Source: an uncultured Cellulomonadaceae bacterium
Lineage (GTDB): Bacteria; Actinomycetota; Actinomycetes; Actinomycetales; Microbacteriaceae
Reading direction: 5' to 3'
Assembly (NCBI GenBank): GCA_913063365.1
Contig: CAJXYC010000004.1
Coordinates: 1 to 32,920, forward strand
DNA length: 32,920 bases
Both the position numbers and the translations under genes were made by a program. Under the pieces are notes generated by a model, which saw only the letters and a program-made list of their open reading frames with translations, had not been told where the DNA came from and made no database searches. Positions 16,529 through 27,302 of this stretch are shown piece by piece; position 1 is the first letter of the stretch, and every line of letters starts with the position of its first letter.

Positions 16529-17959
16529 GTGTCTAATCCGTTGGCTCCCGACTGGCTGAGTGTGCCGGGAGACGCCAACCTGCTCGATTCCAGGCTGTGG
16601 CCCGACGGAGTCGCGCGCGGAAACCGCGATGAGCTCACCATCCACGGCGTTCCCGCGTCTCGCCTGGTCGCCGACTACGGATCGCCGTTGTATGTCGTCG
16701 ATCTCGATACAGTGCGCCGACGCGCAGCCTGGATTCGAGACGTGATGACCAGCGCCTTTGAGGCACCTGGTCGCCGGGTCCGCGTCTACTACGCGACAAA
16801 AGCGCTCCTCGCCGGCGATGTCCTGCACGTCATCCGGCAGGAGGGCCTTGGCGCCGATGTCTCCAGCGCGGGGGAATGGACTGCTGCAACCCGCGCGGGA
16901 ATCGACCCCAGCGATATCGAATACCAGGGCAACAACAAATCTGATGCCGAGCTGCACCAGGCCGTGCAGGCGGGAGTCGGTGCGATTGTTCTGGACTCTG
17001 CCCAAGAGGTTCGGCGCGTCGCCGCTGTCGCGACCGCCGTCGGAGTGACCCAACCGGTGATGATTCGGGTGAACACGGGTGTTCACGCGGGAACCCACGA
17101 TTACTTGGCGACTGCCAGAGAAGACCAAAAGTTTGGGATTGCCCGCTCCGATATTCCGGAGGTGGCAGACGCGATTCGCGCGGAATCGTCGCTGACGCTG
17201 ATTGGCCTGCATTCACACATTGGCTCTCAGATTGTGTCGCCTGACGGTTTTGTCGAGGCCACCACACGAGTGTTGGAGCTCTACGAGCGCCTCAGTGCCG
17301 ATCACCCGCTGGGTGTGCTGAACATTGGTGGGGGTTTTGCCATTCCCTACACTCCCTCTGACCCCGAGTCGAATGTCGAGGTCATCGCAGGGCGCATTGC
17401 TGCGGAGGTCAATGGATTCTGCGACCGAACGGGAATTGATATTCCGGTGGTGGCGTGTGAACCGGGTCGAGTGATCGTGGGGCCTGCCGGCATCACGCTG
17501 TATTCCGTCGGCACCACCAAGTCAGTGACCGTGGAGAGCGAATCTGGTGAAGCCGAGCGGCTCTATGTGAGCGTGGATGGGGGAATGAGCGACAACCTCC
17601 GGCCGGCTCTCTACGGAGCGAACTACACCGCCCGGCTCGCGAATAGAGCCTCGAGCGCCGCACCGGCTTTAGTGCGGGTCGTCGGAAGCCACTGCGAAAG
17701 TGGGGACATCGTCGTGCACGCCGACTATGTCCCAGGCGATGTGGCACCAGGCGACATTCTCGCCGTGGCGGGAACCGGCGCCTACTGCCATTCACTTGCG
17801 TCGAATTACAACGGTTTTGGCCGCCCGGCTTTAGTCGTGATTGAGGGGGGCGAAGCGCGAGTGGGTATCCGGGCTGAGTCTGTCGACGACGTTCTCTCCC
17901 GCGACCTCGGGTTAGCCTTGGGCGTTCAGCATTCGCAAAGCGGGGAGTCGGGTCAGTGA
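16529..17959 (+). CDS. lysA: Diaminopimelate decarboxylase
   Basis: GTG 16529 (track start TTG 16517). YYATKALLAGDVLHVIRQEGLGADVSSAGEW, GLHSHIGSQI, LNIGGGFAIPY, CEPGRVIVGPAG, VSVDGGMSDNLRPALYGA. Confidence 0.95.
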   Translation: MSNPLAPDWLSVPGDANLLDSRLWPDGVARGNRDELTIHGVPASRLVADYGSPLYVVDLDTVRRRAAWIRDVMTSAFEAPGRRVRVYYATKALLAGDVLHVIRQEGLGADVSSAGEWTAATRAGIDPSDIEYQGNNKSDAELHQAVQAGVGAIVLDSAQEVRRVAAVATAVGVTQPVMIRVNTGVHAGTHDYLATAREDQKFGIARSDIPEVADAIRAESSLTLIGLHSHIGSQIVSPDGFVEATTRVLELYERLSADHPLGVLNIGGGFAIPYTPSDPESNVEVIAGRIAAEVNGFCDRTGIDIPVVACEPGRVIVGPAGITLYSVGTTKSVTVESESGEAERLYVSVDGGMSDNLRPALYGANYTARLANRASSAAPALVRVVGSHCESGDIVVHADYVPGDVAPGDILAVAGTGAYCHSLASNYNGFGRPALVVIEGGEARVGIRAESVDDVLSRDLGLALGVQHSQSGESGQ

Positions 17960-19263
17960 GGGAGAACTATCGCGACTTGAAAGTCGCTGTTCTTGGCTCC
18001 GGCACGGTCGGTGCCGAGGTGGTCCATCGCCTGCTCGCTGAACGAGAAGAATTAGGCGCTCGTATTGGGGCTGAGCTGGACGTGGTTGGCGTGGCAGTTC
18101 GGGACGTGAAAAAGCAGCGGAATCAGTCGATTCCCAAAGAGCTTCTCACCACTGACGCCGAATCATTAGTTGTCCAAGCAGACATCGTCGTGGAGCTCAT
18201 GGGAGGCATTGAGCCTGCTAAAACGCTCATTCTTCGCGCCCTGGAGTCGGGCGCAGATGTGATCACCGCGAATAAAGCGCTCTTGGCCGCCCACGGGCCA
18301 GAGTTGTTCGACGCCGCAGGAAAAGTTGGCGCACAGCTTTATTACGAAGCAGCTGTCGCAGGAGCCATCCCGATCATTAGACCCCTGCGCGATTCGCTCG
18401 CGGGCGACGAAGTCAATCGAATCCTCGGCATCGTCAACGGCACCACGAACTTCATTTTGGATCTGATGGATTCTGAAGGGCAGTCGATGGACGCTGCGCT
18501 GCAGACCGCGACCGAGCTCGGTTACGCCGAAGCAGACCCCACCGCCGACGTCGGTGGGCACGATGCCCAGCAAAAAGCAGCACTCTTGGCCCAACTTGCC
18601 TTCCACACCGCCATCGATTTGGACGATGTCGCGAGAGAGGGCATCACCGAGGTGACCTTGGAGCAGGTGCAGCAGGCGAGGGCGGCTGGCTATGTCATCA
18701 AACTGCTCGCAATTTGCGAGCGGATTGACGGGCACGGTGTGTCAGTCCGAGTTCACCCAACTTTGGTCCCGCGAGACCATCCCCTCGCCGCCGTACACGG
18801 CGCCAATAACGCTGTCTTTGTCGAGGCGGCCGCTGCGGGTTCGCTCATGTTCTATGGCGCGGGAGCCGGAGGGCCAGAGACGGCCTCGGCTGTGTTGGGA
18901 GATATCGTCTCGGCCGCCAGGCGCCACGTTGTCGGTGGCCCCGGGGTGGCCGAGAGCACGCACGCCGACTTGCCGATGGCAGATCCCGGTGTGGTCCCGA
19001 CCAGCTACCACGTGTCTCTGCACGTCAAAGACGAACCAGGTGTGTTGGCCCAAATCGCCGGAGTGTTCTCCGCCGAGGACGTGTCGGTCGAGGCGCTGAA
19101 CCAGTCGACCCCAGAACACGCAGAGGGCGAGCCTGGTCTCGCTACTCTGGTCATCCAGACACACCGTGCAGCCGAAGCGCAGCTTCAGCGTTGCGTCGAC
19201 AAGCTCGCCGAATTGTCCGTGGTGGACGCCGTCGCCGGCGTTATTCGAGTCGAGGGGTCCTAA
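17956..19263 (+). CDS. hom: Homoserine dehydrogenase with C-terminal ACT domain
   Basis: 435 aa; [123 protein letters not shown]. Confidence 0.96.
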   Translation: MRENYRDLKVAVLGSGTVGAEVVHRLLAEREELGARIGAELDVVGVAVRDVKKQRNQSIPKELLTTDAESLVVQADIVVELMGGIEPAKTLILRALESGADVITANKALLAAHGPELFDAAGKVGAQLYYEAAVAGAIPIIRPLRDSLAGDEVNRILGIVNGTTNFILDLMDSEGQSMDAALQTATELGYAEADPTADVGGHDAQQKAALLAQLAFHTAIDLDDVAREGITEVTLEQVQQARAAGYVIKLLAICERIDGHGVSVRVHPTLVPRDHPLAAVHGANNAVFVEAAAAGSLMFYGAGAGGPETASAVLGDIVSAARRHVVGGPGVAESTHADLPMADPGVVPTSYHVSLHVKDEPGVLAQIAGVFSAEDVSVEALNQSTPEHAEGEPGLATLVIQTHRAAEAQLQRCVDKLAELSVVDAVAGVIRVEGS

Positions 19264-20345
19264 TGGCACATCAGTGGCGCGGGGTCATCCGCGAATACTG
19301 GGACCGGCTCGATGTGAGCAAGAAGACCCCGGTGATTACCCTCGGCGAGGGCGGCACGCCGCTTATTCCTGCACCTGCTCTGTCCGAGCGGACTGGCCTG
19401 TCGGTTCACGTGAAGTTCGAGGGGATGAACCCGACCGGAAGTTTTAAAGACCGCGGGATGACCATGGCCATTTCCAAGGCGATGGAAGCCGGAGCCAAAG
19501 CCGTGATCTGCGCGTCCACGGGGAACACTTCAGCGGCGACCGCCGCGTATGCGGCGTGGGCGGGAATCACCTCTGCTGTTCTGGTGCCGGATGGAAAAAT
19601 CGCGATGGGCAAGCTCTCCCAAGCCGTGGCACACAACGCCAAAATCATTCAGGTCGAGGGCAACTTTGACGATTGCCTTGTGTTGGCCAGGGAACTCGCG
19701 GAAAAATACCCGGTTCACTTGGTGAACTCGGTCAACAACGACCGTATTGAAGGCCAGAAAACGGCGTCTTTTGAAGTCGTCGATGTCCTCGGCCGTGCGC
19801 CGGACTACCACTTTTTGCCCGTCGGCAACGCAGGCAATTACACCGCGTACCACCGCGGCTACACCGAAGAACTGGCCCGCGGCCGCACCGATCGCATGCC
19901 GCGGATGTTTGGCTTCCAAGCTGCGGGGTCAGCGCCGTTTGTGGTGGGGGAAAAAGTGACCTCTCCCGACACCATCGCCAGTGCCATCCGGATTGGGAAC
20001 CCCGCTTCCTGGGATCTGGCGCTCGCCGCTCAGGCCGACTCCGATGGGTATTTCGGAGCGATCGACGATCCGGGAATTCTTGCTGCCCACCGCCTGCTCT
20101 CCAGGGATGTCGGCATTTTCGTGGAGCCCTCCTCAGCAATCAGCGTCGCCGGGCTTCTGGAGCGAAGCGATGCCGGGGTGCTCGACAAAGGTGCCACCGC
20201 CGTCCTGACCGTTACCGGTCACGGTCTGAAAGACCCGCAGTGGGCATTGAAAGACGCTGATGGCGCTGACATTCAACCCACCAAACTGCCGGTGGATGTG
20301 GACTTGGTCGCTGAAGAGCTCGAATTGACAGGAGACCGCTCGTGA
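19263..20345 (+). CDS. thrC: Threonine synthase
   Basis: ATG 19263 overlaps the hom stop (TAATG). [26 protein letters not shown] (PLP Lys), [19 protein letters not shown]. Confidence 0.96.
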   Translation: MAHQWRGVIREYWDRLDVSKKTPVITLGEGGTPLIPAPALSERTGLSVHVKFEGMNPTGSFKDRGMTMAISKAMEAGAKAVICASTGNTSAATAAYAAWAGITSAVLVPDGKIAMGKLSQAVAHNAKIIQVEGNFDDCLVLARELAEKYPVHLVNSVNNDRIEGQKTASFEVVDVLGRAPDYHFLPVGNAGNYTAYHRGYTEELARGRTDRMPRMFGFQAAGSAPFVVGEKVTSPDTIASAIRIGNPASWDLALAAQADSDGYFGAIDDPGILAAHRLLSRDVGIFVEPSSAISVAGLLERSDAGVLDKGATAVLTVTGHGLKDPQWALKDADGADIQPTKLPVDVDLVAEELELTGDRS

Positions 20346-21283
20346 CCTCCATTCCTCTCGGCACCGCCGTGCGCGTGGTCGTTCCGGCCACCACGGCGAA
20401 CTTAGGCCCTGGTTTTGACACTCTTGGCATGGCGCTCACCATCTACGACCAGGTCGATGCCGAAGTCGTTAAAGGCTCTGGGGTGACCGTAGAGGTACAC
20501 GGTGTGGGTGCCGGAGATGTACCGACCGATGAGACCAACCTGGTGGCCTCATCTCTTCGTCACGCCCTGACAGCCTGGGGTGTGGATCTGCCCGGACTCA
20601 AACTGGTCGCCACCAACCGCATCCCTCATGGCCGAGGAGTGGGATCGTCCGGTGCCGCGATTGTGGCCGGAGTTCTCGCGGCCAAAGGCCTTGTCGACGG
20701 AATCGTTGAGGTGAACCAAGCAGAGCTTCTTCGGCTCGCCACGGAGTTGGAAGGCCATCCCGACAACATTGCTCCGTCTCTGTTTGGGGGGCTCACCATC
20801 GCCTGGATGACCGACGAAGGACCACGGCACAAGAAACTCTCTGTGCACCGTGGAGTCTCTTTGTTGGTAGCGATTCCCACCACCAGCAAAATGTCTACCC
20901 AATTGGCCAGAAGCCTCCAGCCTGAGACGGTTCCCCACGAAGACGCCATCTTCAACCTCTCCCGAGCATCGCTGCTGATTGCGGCACTGCTCAACAGCCC
21001 CGAGCTGTTGCTGGAGGCCACAGAAGACCGTTTGCACCAGGGCTACCGCGCCAGCGCCATGCCTGAAACCGACGAGCTCATTCGTACCCTCCGGGACAAG
21101 GGCTACGCCGCTGTCGTCAGTGGCGCAGGGCCGTCGATCCTGGTGTTGTGCAGTGATCCCGCCCAGCGCCCGGAAGTAGAGGCGCTCATTGCTGCCCACC
21201 AAAAGAGCCCCTGGGAGTGCCACACGCTCACCGTGGATGAGCGTGGTGCTACAGTAGAAGCGCTTCCGGCGCTCGCCGACTGA
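20342..21283 (+). CDS. thrB: Homoserine kinase (GHMP family)
   Basis: 313 aa; [57 protein letters not shown]. Confidence 0.95.
   Translation: MTSIPLGTAVRVVVPATTANLGPGFDTLGMALTIYDQVDAEVVKGSGVTVEVHGVGAGDVPTDETNLVASSLRHALTAWGVDLPGLKLVATNRIPHGRGVGSSGAAIVAGVLAAKGLVDGIVEVNQAELLRLATELEGHPDNIAPSLFGGLTIAWMTDEGPRHKKLSVHRGVSLLVAIPTTSKMSTQLARSLQPETVPHEDAIFNLSRASLLIAALLNSPELLLEATEDRLHQGYRASAMPETDELIRTLRDKGYAAVVSGAGPSILVLCSDPAQRPEVEALIAAHQKSPWECHTLTVDERGATVEALPALAD
21247..21255 (+). promoter_or_regulatory. Putative extended -10 (TGCTACAGT) for rho inside the thrB 3' end
   Basis: TGNTANNNT pattern; would give a rho leader of about 170 nt. Confidence 0.25.
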
Positions 21284-21434
21284 ACCCAGTTAGCACTCCG
21301 GAATTCTCACCGGCTCCTCCGGTCACTGTCTCTCTTCGCGGAGCGGTAGTTGTCAGGAATCGCCAGTCGACCCCCACTAGGAGTCGAGGGCACTGGGCCG
21401 ATGCGGAGAACCACTCAACACAAAGGAGACCCAG

Positions 21435-22913
21435 GTGGCTGACACCGAACAATCAGAAGTAACTGAGCCCGAAAAGAAGGCTCCCGCACGCGGTTCTCGG
21501 CGTGCCAAGACCGACGACGTCGTCACTCCGGAGGCCTCGGCTGAGGCGCCGGCAACTGACGACGCACCCAAGAAGACCACTCGTGGTCGTCGCCCGGCGA
21601 AGAAAGCTGACGCCGAGGGTGAGTCGACCGAAAGCTCAACCGACTCGACCGAGTCGTCTGACGAGCAGACCGAGCAGGAATCGAATGGTCGGGGTCGTGG
21701 ACGCGGTCGGGGTCGTGACCGCCGCCGCGGTCGGGGCAACCACGATGATGTCGATCCAGAAATTTCGGATGACGATGTCCTGATTCCGATTGGCGGAATC
21801 CTGGACGTGCTCGATAACTACGCCTTTGTCCGCACCACTGGTTACCTTCCAGGCCCGACAGACATTTACGTGTCTCTCGGACAGGTGAAGAAATACAACC
21901 TGCGCAAGGGTGACGCCGTCATTGGCTCGATTCGCCAGCCGAAAGAAGGTGAGCTGCAGGGGCGTCAGAAATACAACGCTCTCGTGGCGCTGGACACGGT
22001 GAACGCGCAAACCGCTGAAGAAGCACAAAAGCGTCCTGAGTTTGCGTCGCTCACGGCCGTTCACCCGACGAAGCGTCTGACTGTCGCTGGCGGCACCGAT
22101 ATCAAGGCCATGGGTCTTGTCGACATTTTCTCCCCGCTTGCCATGGGTCAGCGTGGCGTGATTGTGGCACCACCGAAGTCCGGAAAGTCGACGATGGTGC
22201 AGCGCCTTGCTGAATCGATTGCGGCCAACCACCCGGATGTGCACCTCATGGTGGTCCTGGTCGACGAAAACCCGGAGACGGTGACGGAATTGCAGCGAAG
22301 CGTGAAGGGTGAGGTCATCGCCTCCACCTTCGACCGGCCCGCTGACGACCACACCACCATCGCCGAGCTTGCGATTGAGCGCGCAAAGCGACTGGTCGAG
22401 CTCGGACACGATGTGGTGGTGATTGTCGACTCGATTACCCGTCTGGCCAGGGCCTACCAGCTGACCGGCACGCACTCGCGTGGCAGCCAGCAGGCTGATG
22501 CCGCCTGGCTCTATCCCACCAAGCGTCTGGTGGGCGCTGGTCGCCAGGTCGAAGGCGGAGGCTCTCTCACTGTGCTGGGGACTCTGCTGGCTGATTCTGG
22601 TCAAGCAATTGATGACCAGGTTGCCCACGAGATCTCGCAGCTTGCCACCGTGGAGCTCGTGCTCTCACCGGAGGCTTCTCGTGCCAGGTTGTTCCCGGCC
22701 ATCGATGTGGTGCGCTCTGGAACAAGCCGGGATGAGGCACTGGTGGGTCATAAAGACGCCATGGTGACCGATGAGTTCCGTCGTCACGCTCTCCACGCCG
22801 ACCCGGTAGAGGTCTTGGGGTATTTGATGGAGCTGTCCGAGAAGACAGGGGGCGCCGACAAGATGGTCGACGCGCTGTCGACATCGGAGGCCACGTTCCG
22901 CCAAGGTTCCTAA
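21435..22913 (+). CDS. rho: Transcription termination factor Rho with low-complexity acidic/RGR-rich N-terminal extension
   Basis: 492 aa; N-terminal NGRGRGRGRGRDRRRGRGNHDD; core GILDVLDNYAFVRTTGYLPGPTDIYVSL, GQRGVIVAPPKSGKSTMVQRLA, VDSITRLARAYQ. Confidence 0.97.
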   Translation: MADTEQSEVTEPEKKAPARGSRRAKTDDVVTPEASAEAPATDDAPKKTTRGRRPAKKADAEGESTESSTDSTESSDEQTEQESNGRGRGRGRGRDRRRGRGNHDDVDPEISDDDVLIPIGGILDVLDNYAFVRTTGYLPGPTDIYVSLGQVKKYNLRKGDAVIGSIRQPKEGELQGRQKYNALVALDTVNAQTAEEAQKRPEFASLTAVHPTKRLTVAGGTDIKAMGLVDIFSPLAMGQRGVIVAPPKSGKSTMVQRLAESIAANHPDVHLMVVLVDENPETVTELQRSVKGEVIASTFDRPADDHTTIAELAIERAKRLVELGHDVVVIVDSITRLARAYQLTGTHSRGSQQADAAWLYPTKRLVGAGRQVEGGGSLTVLGTLLADSGQAIDDQVAHEISQLATVELVLSPEASRARLFPAIDVVRSGTSRDEALVGHKDAMVTDEFRRHALHADPVEVLGYLMELSEKTGGADKMVDALSTSEATFRQGS

Positions 22914-23990
22914 ATGTGGGATTCGATCGATCAGCTCCGTAGCGAACACGGGGAGCTTCAACAGAAGCTCGCCGACCCCGCGGTGCACCAAAACCCGGGG
23001 ATGGCGAGGAAGCTCAACCGACGCTATTTGGAGCTCGATCGGATCGTCACTACCCACAACACCCTGGTCGGTCTTCAGGACGATCTCCAGGCGACGAAAG
23101 AACTCGCCGACGAAGACCCGAGCTTCGGCGAGGAGCTTCCGGAGCTGGAGCAGAGAATCCAGGAGACCGAGGATCACCTGCGGAATCTGTTGATCCCGAA
23201 AGACCCTGATGACGGCCGTGACGTCATTATGGAAATCAAAGGTGGCGAAGGGGGCGAGGAATCCGCGCTGTTCGCGGCCGATTTGCTCCGGATGTATCTG
23301 CACTACGCCGAGTCACGAGGTTGGAAAACAGAGGTCTTGGATTCCACCGAGAGTGACTTAGGCGGCTACAAAAACGTCCAAGTCGCCATCAAGTCCTCGT
23401 CGGCTGACCCGGCGGAGGGTGTCTGGGCGAGACTCAAATACGAAGGCGGTGTCCACCGCGTGCAGCGGGTTCCCACCACCGAGTCCCAAGGCCGCATTCA
23501 CACCTCCACCACTGGAGTCCTGGTGTTTCCTGAAGTGGACGAACCAGAAGAGGTCGAAATTAACCAAAACGATCTGAAGATCGATGTGTTCCGCTCGAGC
23601 GGTCCTGGAGGACAGTCGGTGAACACCACCGACTCAGCTGTCCGAATTACCCACGTGCCAACCGGAATCGTGGTCTCGATGCAGAACGAAAAGTCTCAGC
23701 TGCAAAACCGTGAAGCAGCCATGCGAGTCCTCCGCGCCAGGCTTCTTGCGAAGCAGCAGGAAGAGCAAGAGGCGGAAGCGTCAAACCTGCGCAAATCCCA
23801 AATTCGAGGCATGGACCGCTCCGAGAGAATCCGGACATACAACTTCCCCGAGAATCGACTGGCTGATCACCGCACCGGCTTCAAGGCATACAACCTGGAT
23901 CAGGTCATGGCTGGTGCGCTGGACCCCGTGATCGATTCCTGTGTGGCACACGACGAAGAAGCACAGCTCCAGGCTCTCGGCGAGGAATAG
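22914..23990 (+). CDS. prfA: Peptide chain release factor 1
   Basis: 358 aa; [23 protein letters not shown] (RF1-type PxT), [25 protein letters not shown] (GGQ). Confidence 0.96.
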   Translation: MWDSIDQLRSEHGELQQKLADPAVHQNPGMARKLNRRYLELDRIVTTHNTLVGLQDDLQATKELADEDPSFGEELPELEQRIQETEDHLRNLLIPKDPDDGRDVIMEIKGGEGGEESALFAADLLRMYLHYAESRGWKTEVLDSTESDLGGYKNVQVAIKSSSADPAEGVWARLKYEGGVHRVQRVPTTESQGRIHTSTTGVLVFPEVDEPEEVEINQNDLKIDVFRSSGPGGQSVNTTDSAVRITHVPTGIVVSMQNEKSQLQNREAAMRVLRARLLAKQQEEQEAEASNLRKSQIRGMDRSERIRTYNFPENRLADHRTGFKAYNLDQVMAGALDPVIDSCVAHDEEAQLQALGEE

Positions 23991-23993
23991 TCG

Positions 23994-24866
23994 GTGACGC
24001 TCGAGCAGATTGACCGGGCGCTCTCCAGGCTCCAGGCAGCAGGTGTCGCCTCTCCTGAGGCGGACGCCTGGCATCTGCTCTCTTTCGCCACCGGGATTTC
24101 GCGTGGTGAACTCCATGCACAGACCATCGCCGGCCGCCTCGAATTATCGGACGAAGTCCTCGACCGCTTCGAGGAGGCGGTCAGTCGCCGTGAGCAGCGT
24201 GAGCCGCTCTGGCACATCACCGGCCTGGCGCCTTTTCTCAATCTGGAGTTATCGGTGGGACCGGGAGTGTTCACCCCCAGACCAGAAACCGAGCTGTTGG
24301 CTGAGCAGGCGAGGACTGAGCTGGAGCTGATGCCACCACGTGATGGTGTGATTCAGGTCGTCGATTTGTGTGCAGGGTCTGGAGCAATTGGATTAGCAAT
24401 TGCCCATGCCTCACCCCATGCACAGGTCCTTGCGGTCGAGGTTTCCCCCGAGGCCTCGGACTACCTGCGCTCCAATGTCGCTCGCCTGGCACCGGAGTCT
24501 GTCGAGATTCTGATCGGTGATGTGACTGACGCCCTCGGGGTACGGGGGGAAGGGTCAGTAGACCTGGTGGTCTCCAATCCGCCGTATCTCGTTGAGGGAG
24601 TCGATGAACTCGATGCTGAGACGCGCGAGTCAGACCCGGATATTGCCCTCTTTGCCGATCAGAGGGGCCTTGCCGTCATCGACACCGTCATTGCGGTGTC
24701 GTCGACATTGCTCCGAGATGGGGGAGTGGTGCTCATCGAACACGGCATCGACCATGCCGCAGAGGTTCGGGAGATGCTCGGCGGGTCCGGATTTGCCCGA
24801 GTGGAGACGATGACCGATTTGCTCGGTCGTCCCCGTTTTACCCGCGCTGAGCGCGCTCGTCGATAA
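23994..24866 (+). CDS. prmC: Release factor glutamine N5-methyltransferase
   Basis: 290 aa; PGVFTPRPETELLAEQA, VVDLCAGSGAIGLAIA, DLVVSNPPYLVEGVDELD. Confidence 0.94.
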   Translation: MTLEQIDRALSRLQAAGVASPEADAWHLLSFATGISRGELHAQTIAGRLELSDEVLDRFEEAVSRREQREPLWHITGLAPFLNLELSVGPGVFTPRPETELLAEQARTELELMPPRDGVIQVVDLCAGSGAIGLAIAHASPHAQVLAVEVSPEASDYLRSNVARLAPESVEILIGDVTDALGVRGEGSVDLVVSNPPYLVEGVDELDAETRESDPDIALFADQRGLAVIDTVIAVSSTLLRDGGVVLIEHGIDHAAEVREMLGGSGFARVETMTDLLGRPRFTRAERARR

Positions 24867-25467
24867 AGCCCTGCATCGCCTGCTGTAGTTCGCCAGCGGT
24901 CTGGCCGGGATTGAACCAATGCCCGGTGATGCCAATGGCTTCCGCGCCTCGAACATTTTCTGGAATGTCGTCGACAAAGAATGTTTCTGACGCTGGAATT
25001 CCTAAATGATCAACGGTCCGTTGGAAGACGGTGGGCTCTGGTTTTCTCTCAAAGAAATGGGCTGTCGCAAACAAATTCTCCCCAAACACATCGGCGAGCT
25101 CGGGGGCAATAGTGTCGGCAAGGTGCTCGCCGATGAGCGCTCCGTTATTGGTGAGAACTGCAATGTCCCCGTGCTGAGCGGCGAACTGAGCCACCGCCAC
25201 AATGTCAGGTCGTAGCTCCATCGCCGAGCGCCGGTGAAATAACCATTGCTCTCTCGTGACCTCACGCTCAAAAGCGGCGTTTGCCCGCTGGAGGTATTCC
25301 TCACCGGTTGGTGGATCGCCGCGCTCCGCGGCCCACTCACCGTCGTCATGCCACCACCGACGACGAAGCTCGTGAAAGTCGTGACCGGTGACCTCGCTCA
25401 AGCCGTCCATTCGCCGACGCCACTGATAGTCGTAGAGGACATTGTCCATGTCGAACAGAAAGAGCAT
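24838..25467 (-). CDS. HAD-superfamily hydrolase (subfamily IA)
   Basis: ATG 25467 (MLFLFDMDNVLYDYQWRRRMDGLSE), DxD motif, VLTNNGALIGEHL, FERKPEPTVFQRTVDHLGIPASETFFVDDIPENVRGAEAIGI. Track start 25503 is an extension. Confidence 0.88.
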   Translation of the reverse strand: MLFLFDMDNVLYDYQWRRRMDGLSEVTGHDFHELRRRWWHDDGEWAAERGDPPTGEEYLQRANAAFEREVTREQWLFHRRSAMELRPDIVAVAQFAAQHGDIAVLTNNGALIGEHLADTIAPELADVFGENLFATAHFFERKPEPTVFQRTVDHLGIPASETFFVDDIPENVRGAEAIGITGHWFNPGQTAGELQQAMQGFIDERAQRG

Positions 25468-25506
25468 CACGGTAAGCCTAGGGCCCCTGCGTAGACTGAC
25501 CATCTG

Positions 25507-26175
25507 ATGGCCACCTTGTTCGATGTGCGCGATGAAGAGGCCCTAATGGCCGGTCTTCACCAGGCTCACGCCGCGCTATCCCGCGGTGAAATCGTCGTGG
25601 TCCCCACCGATACCGTCTACGGCATCGGTGTCTCCCCTCGGGTTCCAGGCGCCATCGACCGCGTGGTGGGGGCGAAGGGACGCGGCCGGGATATGGCGCC
25701 GCCCATTCTGGTCTCGGGTTCCGATCAAGTGTCAGGCCTGGTGGCGGAAGGGGCCGTTACCGACCACGTACAAGACCTCATGAAACAGTTCTGGCCAGGG
25801 GCACTCACGGTCGTCCTTCCTGTCTCGCCTGATCTGGACATCGACATTGGAGAAACTCCAGGGACCATTGCTCTTCGAGCTCCAGACCAAACGGCTTTGT
25901 TAGAGCTTCTCCGCATGCACGGCCCGCTCGCGGTGACCAGTGCCAATCGGCACGGTGAACCCCCGGCGACGAGTGTGTTTCACGCCATCAACACCTTTGG
26001 GGACGAGGTCGCGGTGTATTTGAATGCGGGCTCTGGCTCGGACACCGACCACACCCCCTCCACCATCGTTGACGCGACAGACCTCGCGACTGGCGGCACC
26101 CGCCTGGTGATTCTCCGCGAGGGAGCAATTTCGGCCAAAGAGCTCACATCGGCCGGTTTTGAGGTGGGCCAGTGA
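25507..26175 (+). CDS. tsaC: L-threonylcarbamoyladenylate synthase (Sua5/YciO/YrdC family)
   Basis: 222 aa; VVVPTDTVYGIGVSPR, GAKGRGRDMAPPILV (KxR), LAVTSANRHGEPPATS (SxN). Confidence 0.92.
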   Translation: MATLFDVRDEEALMAGLHQAHAALSRGEIVVVPTDTVYGIGVSPRVPGAIDRVVGAKGRGRDMAPPILVSGSDQVSGLVAEGAVTDHVQDLMKQFWPGALTVVLPVSPDLDIDIGETPGTIALRAPDQTALLELLRMHGPLAVTSANRHGEPPATSVFHAINTFGDEVAVYLNAGSGSDTDHTPSTIVDATDLATGGTRLVILREGAISAKELTSAGFEVGQ

Positions 26176-27299
26176 CGTTCTACGCCCTGGTGCTGATTGT
26201 GGCGGCTGTCGTCAGTTTTGCGGTGTCGCTTGTGATGTGGCGTCTCAACCCGCGGTGGGCGGTCCGGCGCGATATTCGTCAGCGAGATGTCCACGAAAAC
26301 CCCACACCGCGGCTGGGGGGTCTGGCGCTTTTCTCGGCACTGCTCGTCGCCACGATCGTGGCGAGTCAGGTGAGTTGGTTCGAGGGAGTCTTTGCGACCC
26401 AGCGCACGGTCTGGGCGCTCGTGGGAGCGGCAGCCATCGTCGTGCTGATTGGGTTCTTGGACGACCTATTTGATTTGGATTGGTTGACCAAGCTCGCCGG
26501 TCAAATTCTGGCGGCGGGCGTTGTCGCATGGCAGGGCGTTCAGATTGTGTCGGTCCCGATCGGTGGCTTGACCCTGTTTTCTCCAACTCTCTCGCTCGTG
26601 CTCACTGTTCTCGCGGTGGTGCTAGTGATGAATGCCGTGAATTTCATCGACGGGCTTGACGGACTAGTCGCTGGCGTGACGCTGATTGCGAGCAGTGTCT
26701 TCTTTATCTACAGCTTCCTTCTCGCCACCAGCGAAGCGGACACCCCCTACTTCAACTACGCCTCGCTGTTTACGGCCATCCTGCTCGGCGGAATGCTGGG
26801 CTTTGTGCCGTTTAATTGGCATCCGGCGAAGCTCTTCCTCGGTGACTCCGGTTCCCTCTTAGTGGGACTGATTATGGCCACCACGGCGATTTCGGTGACA
26901 GGCCAGATTGATCCGGCGTTAGTGAGCGCCTCGCAGTTGTTGCCGGCCTTTATTCCCGTCTTGCTGCCGCTTGCGGTGCTGGTGGTGCCGCTTCTGGACT
27001 TCCTGCTTGCGGTGCTACGGCGCCTGCGAGCCGGAATGAGTCCCTTCGAGGCAGACCGGCAACACCTGCACCACCGTCTCCTGGATATGGGACACACGCA
27101 TCTGCAAGCAGTGTTGATTTTGTATGCGTGGACATCTGTCCTGGCGATCGGCACACTCATGTTCCTCTTTGTCGAGTGGTATGTCGCGGTGGGCATCATT
27201 GCGCTCGGATTAGTCGGATCTGCCGTGGTTACCCTGTCACCCGATAACCGCCAGAAAAATGACCCACTCGCGGTCCCTGGTGGGACAGGAAAGGGCTAA
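26172..27299 (+). CDS. MraY/WecA-like undecaprenyl-phosphate glycosyl-1-phosphate transferase
   Basis: 375 aa polytopic; LGGLALFSALL, GFLDDLFDLDWLTKLAGQ, NAVNFIDGLDGLVAGV, FNWHPAKLFLGDSGSLLVG, DRQHLHHRLLDMGHTH. Confidence 0.92.
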   Translation: MTFYALVLIVAAVVSFAVSLVMWRLNPRWAVRRDIRQRDVHENPTPRLGGLALFSALLVATIVASQVSWFEGVFATQRTVWALVGAAAIVVLIGFLDDLFDLDWLTKLAGQILAAGVVAWQGVQIVSVPIGGLTLFSPTLSLVLTVLAVVLVMNAVNFIDGLDGLVAGVTLIASSVFFIYSFLLATSEADTPYFNYASLFTAILLGGMLGFVPFNWHPAKLFLGDSGSLLVGLIMATTAISVTGQIDPALVSASQLLPAFIPVLLPLAVLVVPLLDFLLAVLRRLRAGMSPFEADRQHLHHRLLDMGHTHLQAVLILYAWTSVLAIGTLMFLFVEWYVAVGIIALGLVGSAVVTLSPDNRQKNDPLAVPGGTGKG

Positions 27300-27302
27300 A
27301 TC

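Noticed and set aside
21680-21745. GGTCG-rich repeat in rho as a CRISPR-like or tandem repeat
   Set aside because: It encodes the RGR-rich N-terminal domain of Rho; no regular spacer structure.
21636-22628. 330-aa minus-strand ORF antisense to rho
   Set aside because: Antisense to highly conserved rho core; His/Arg-rich, domain-free translation typical of GC-rich mirror ORFs.
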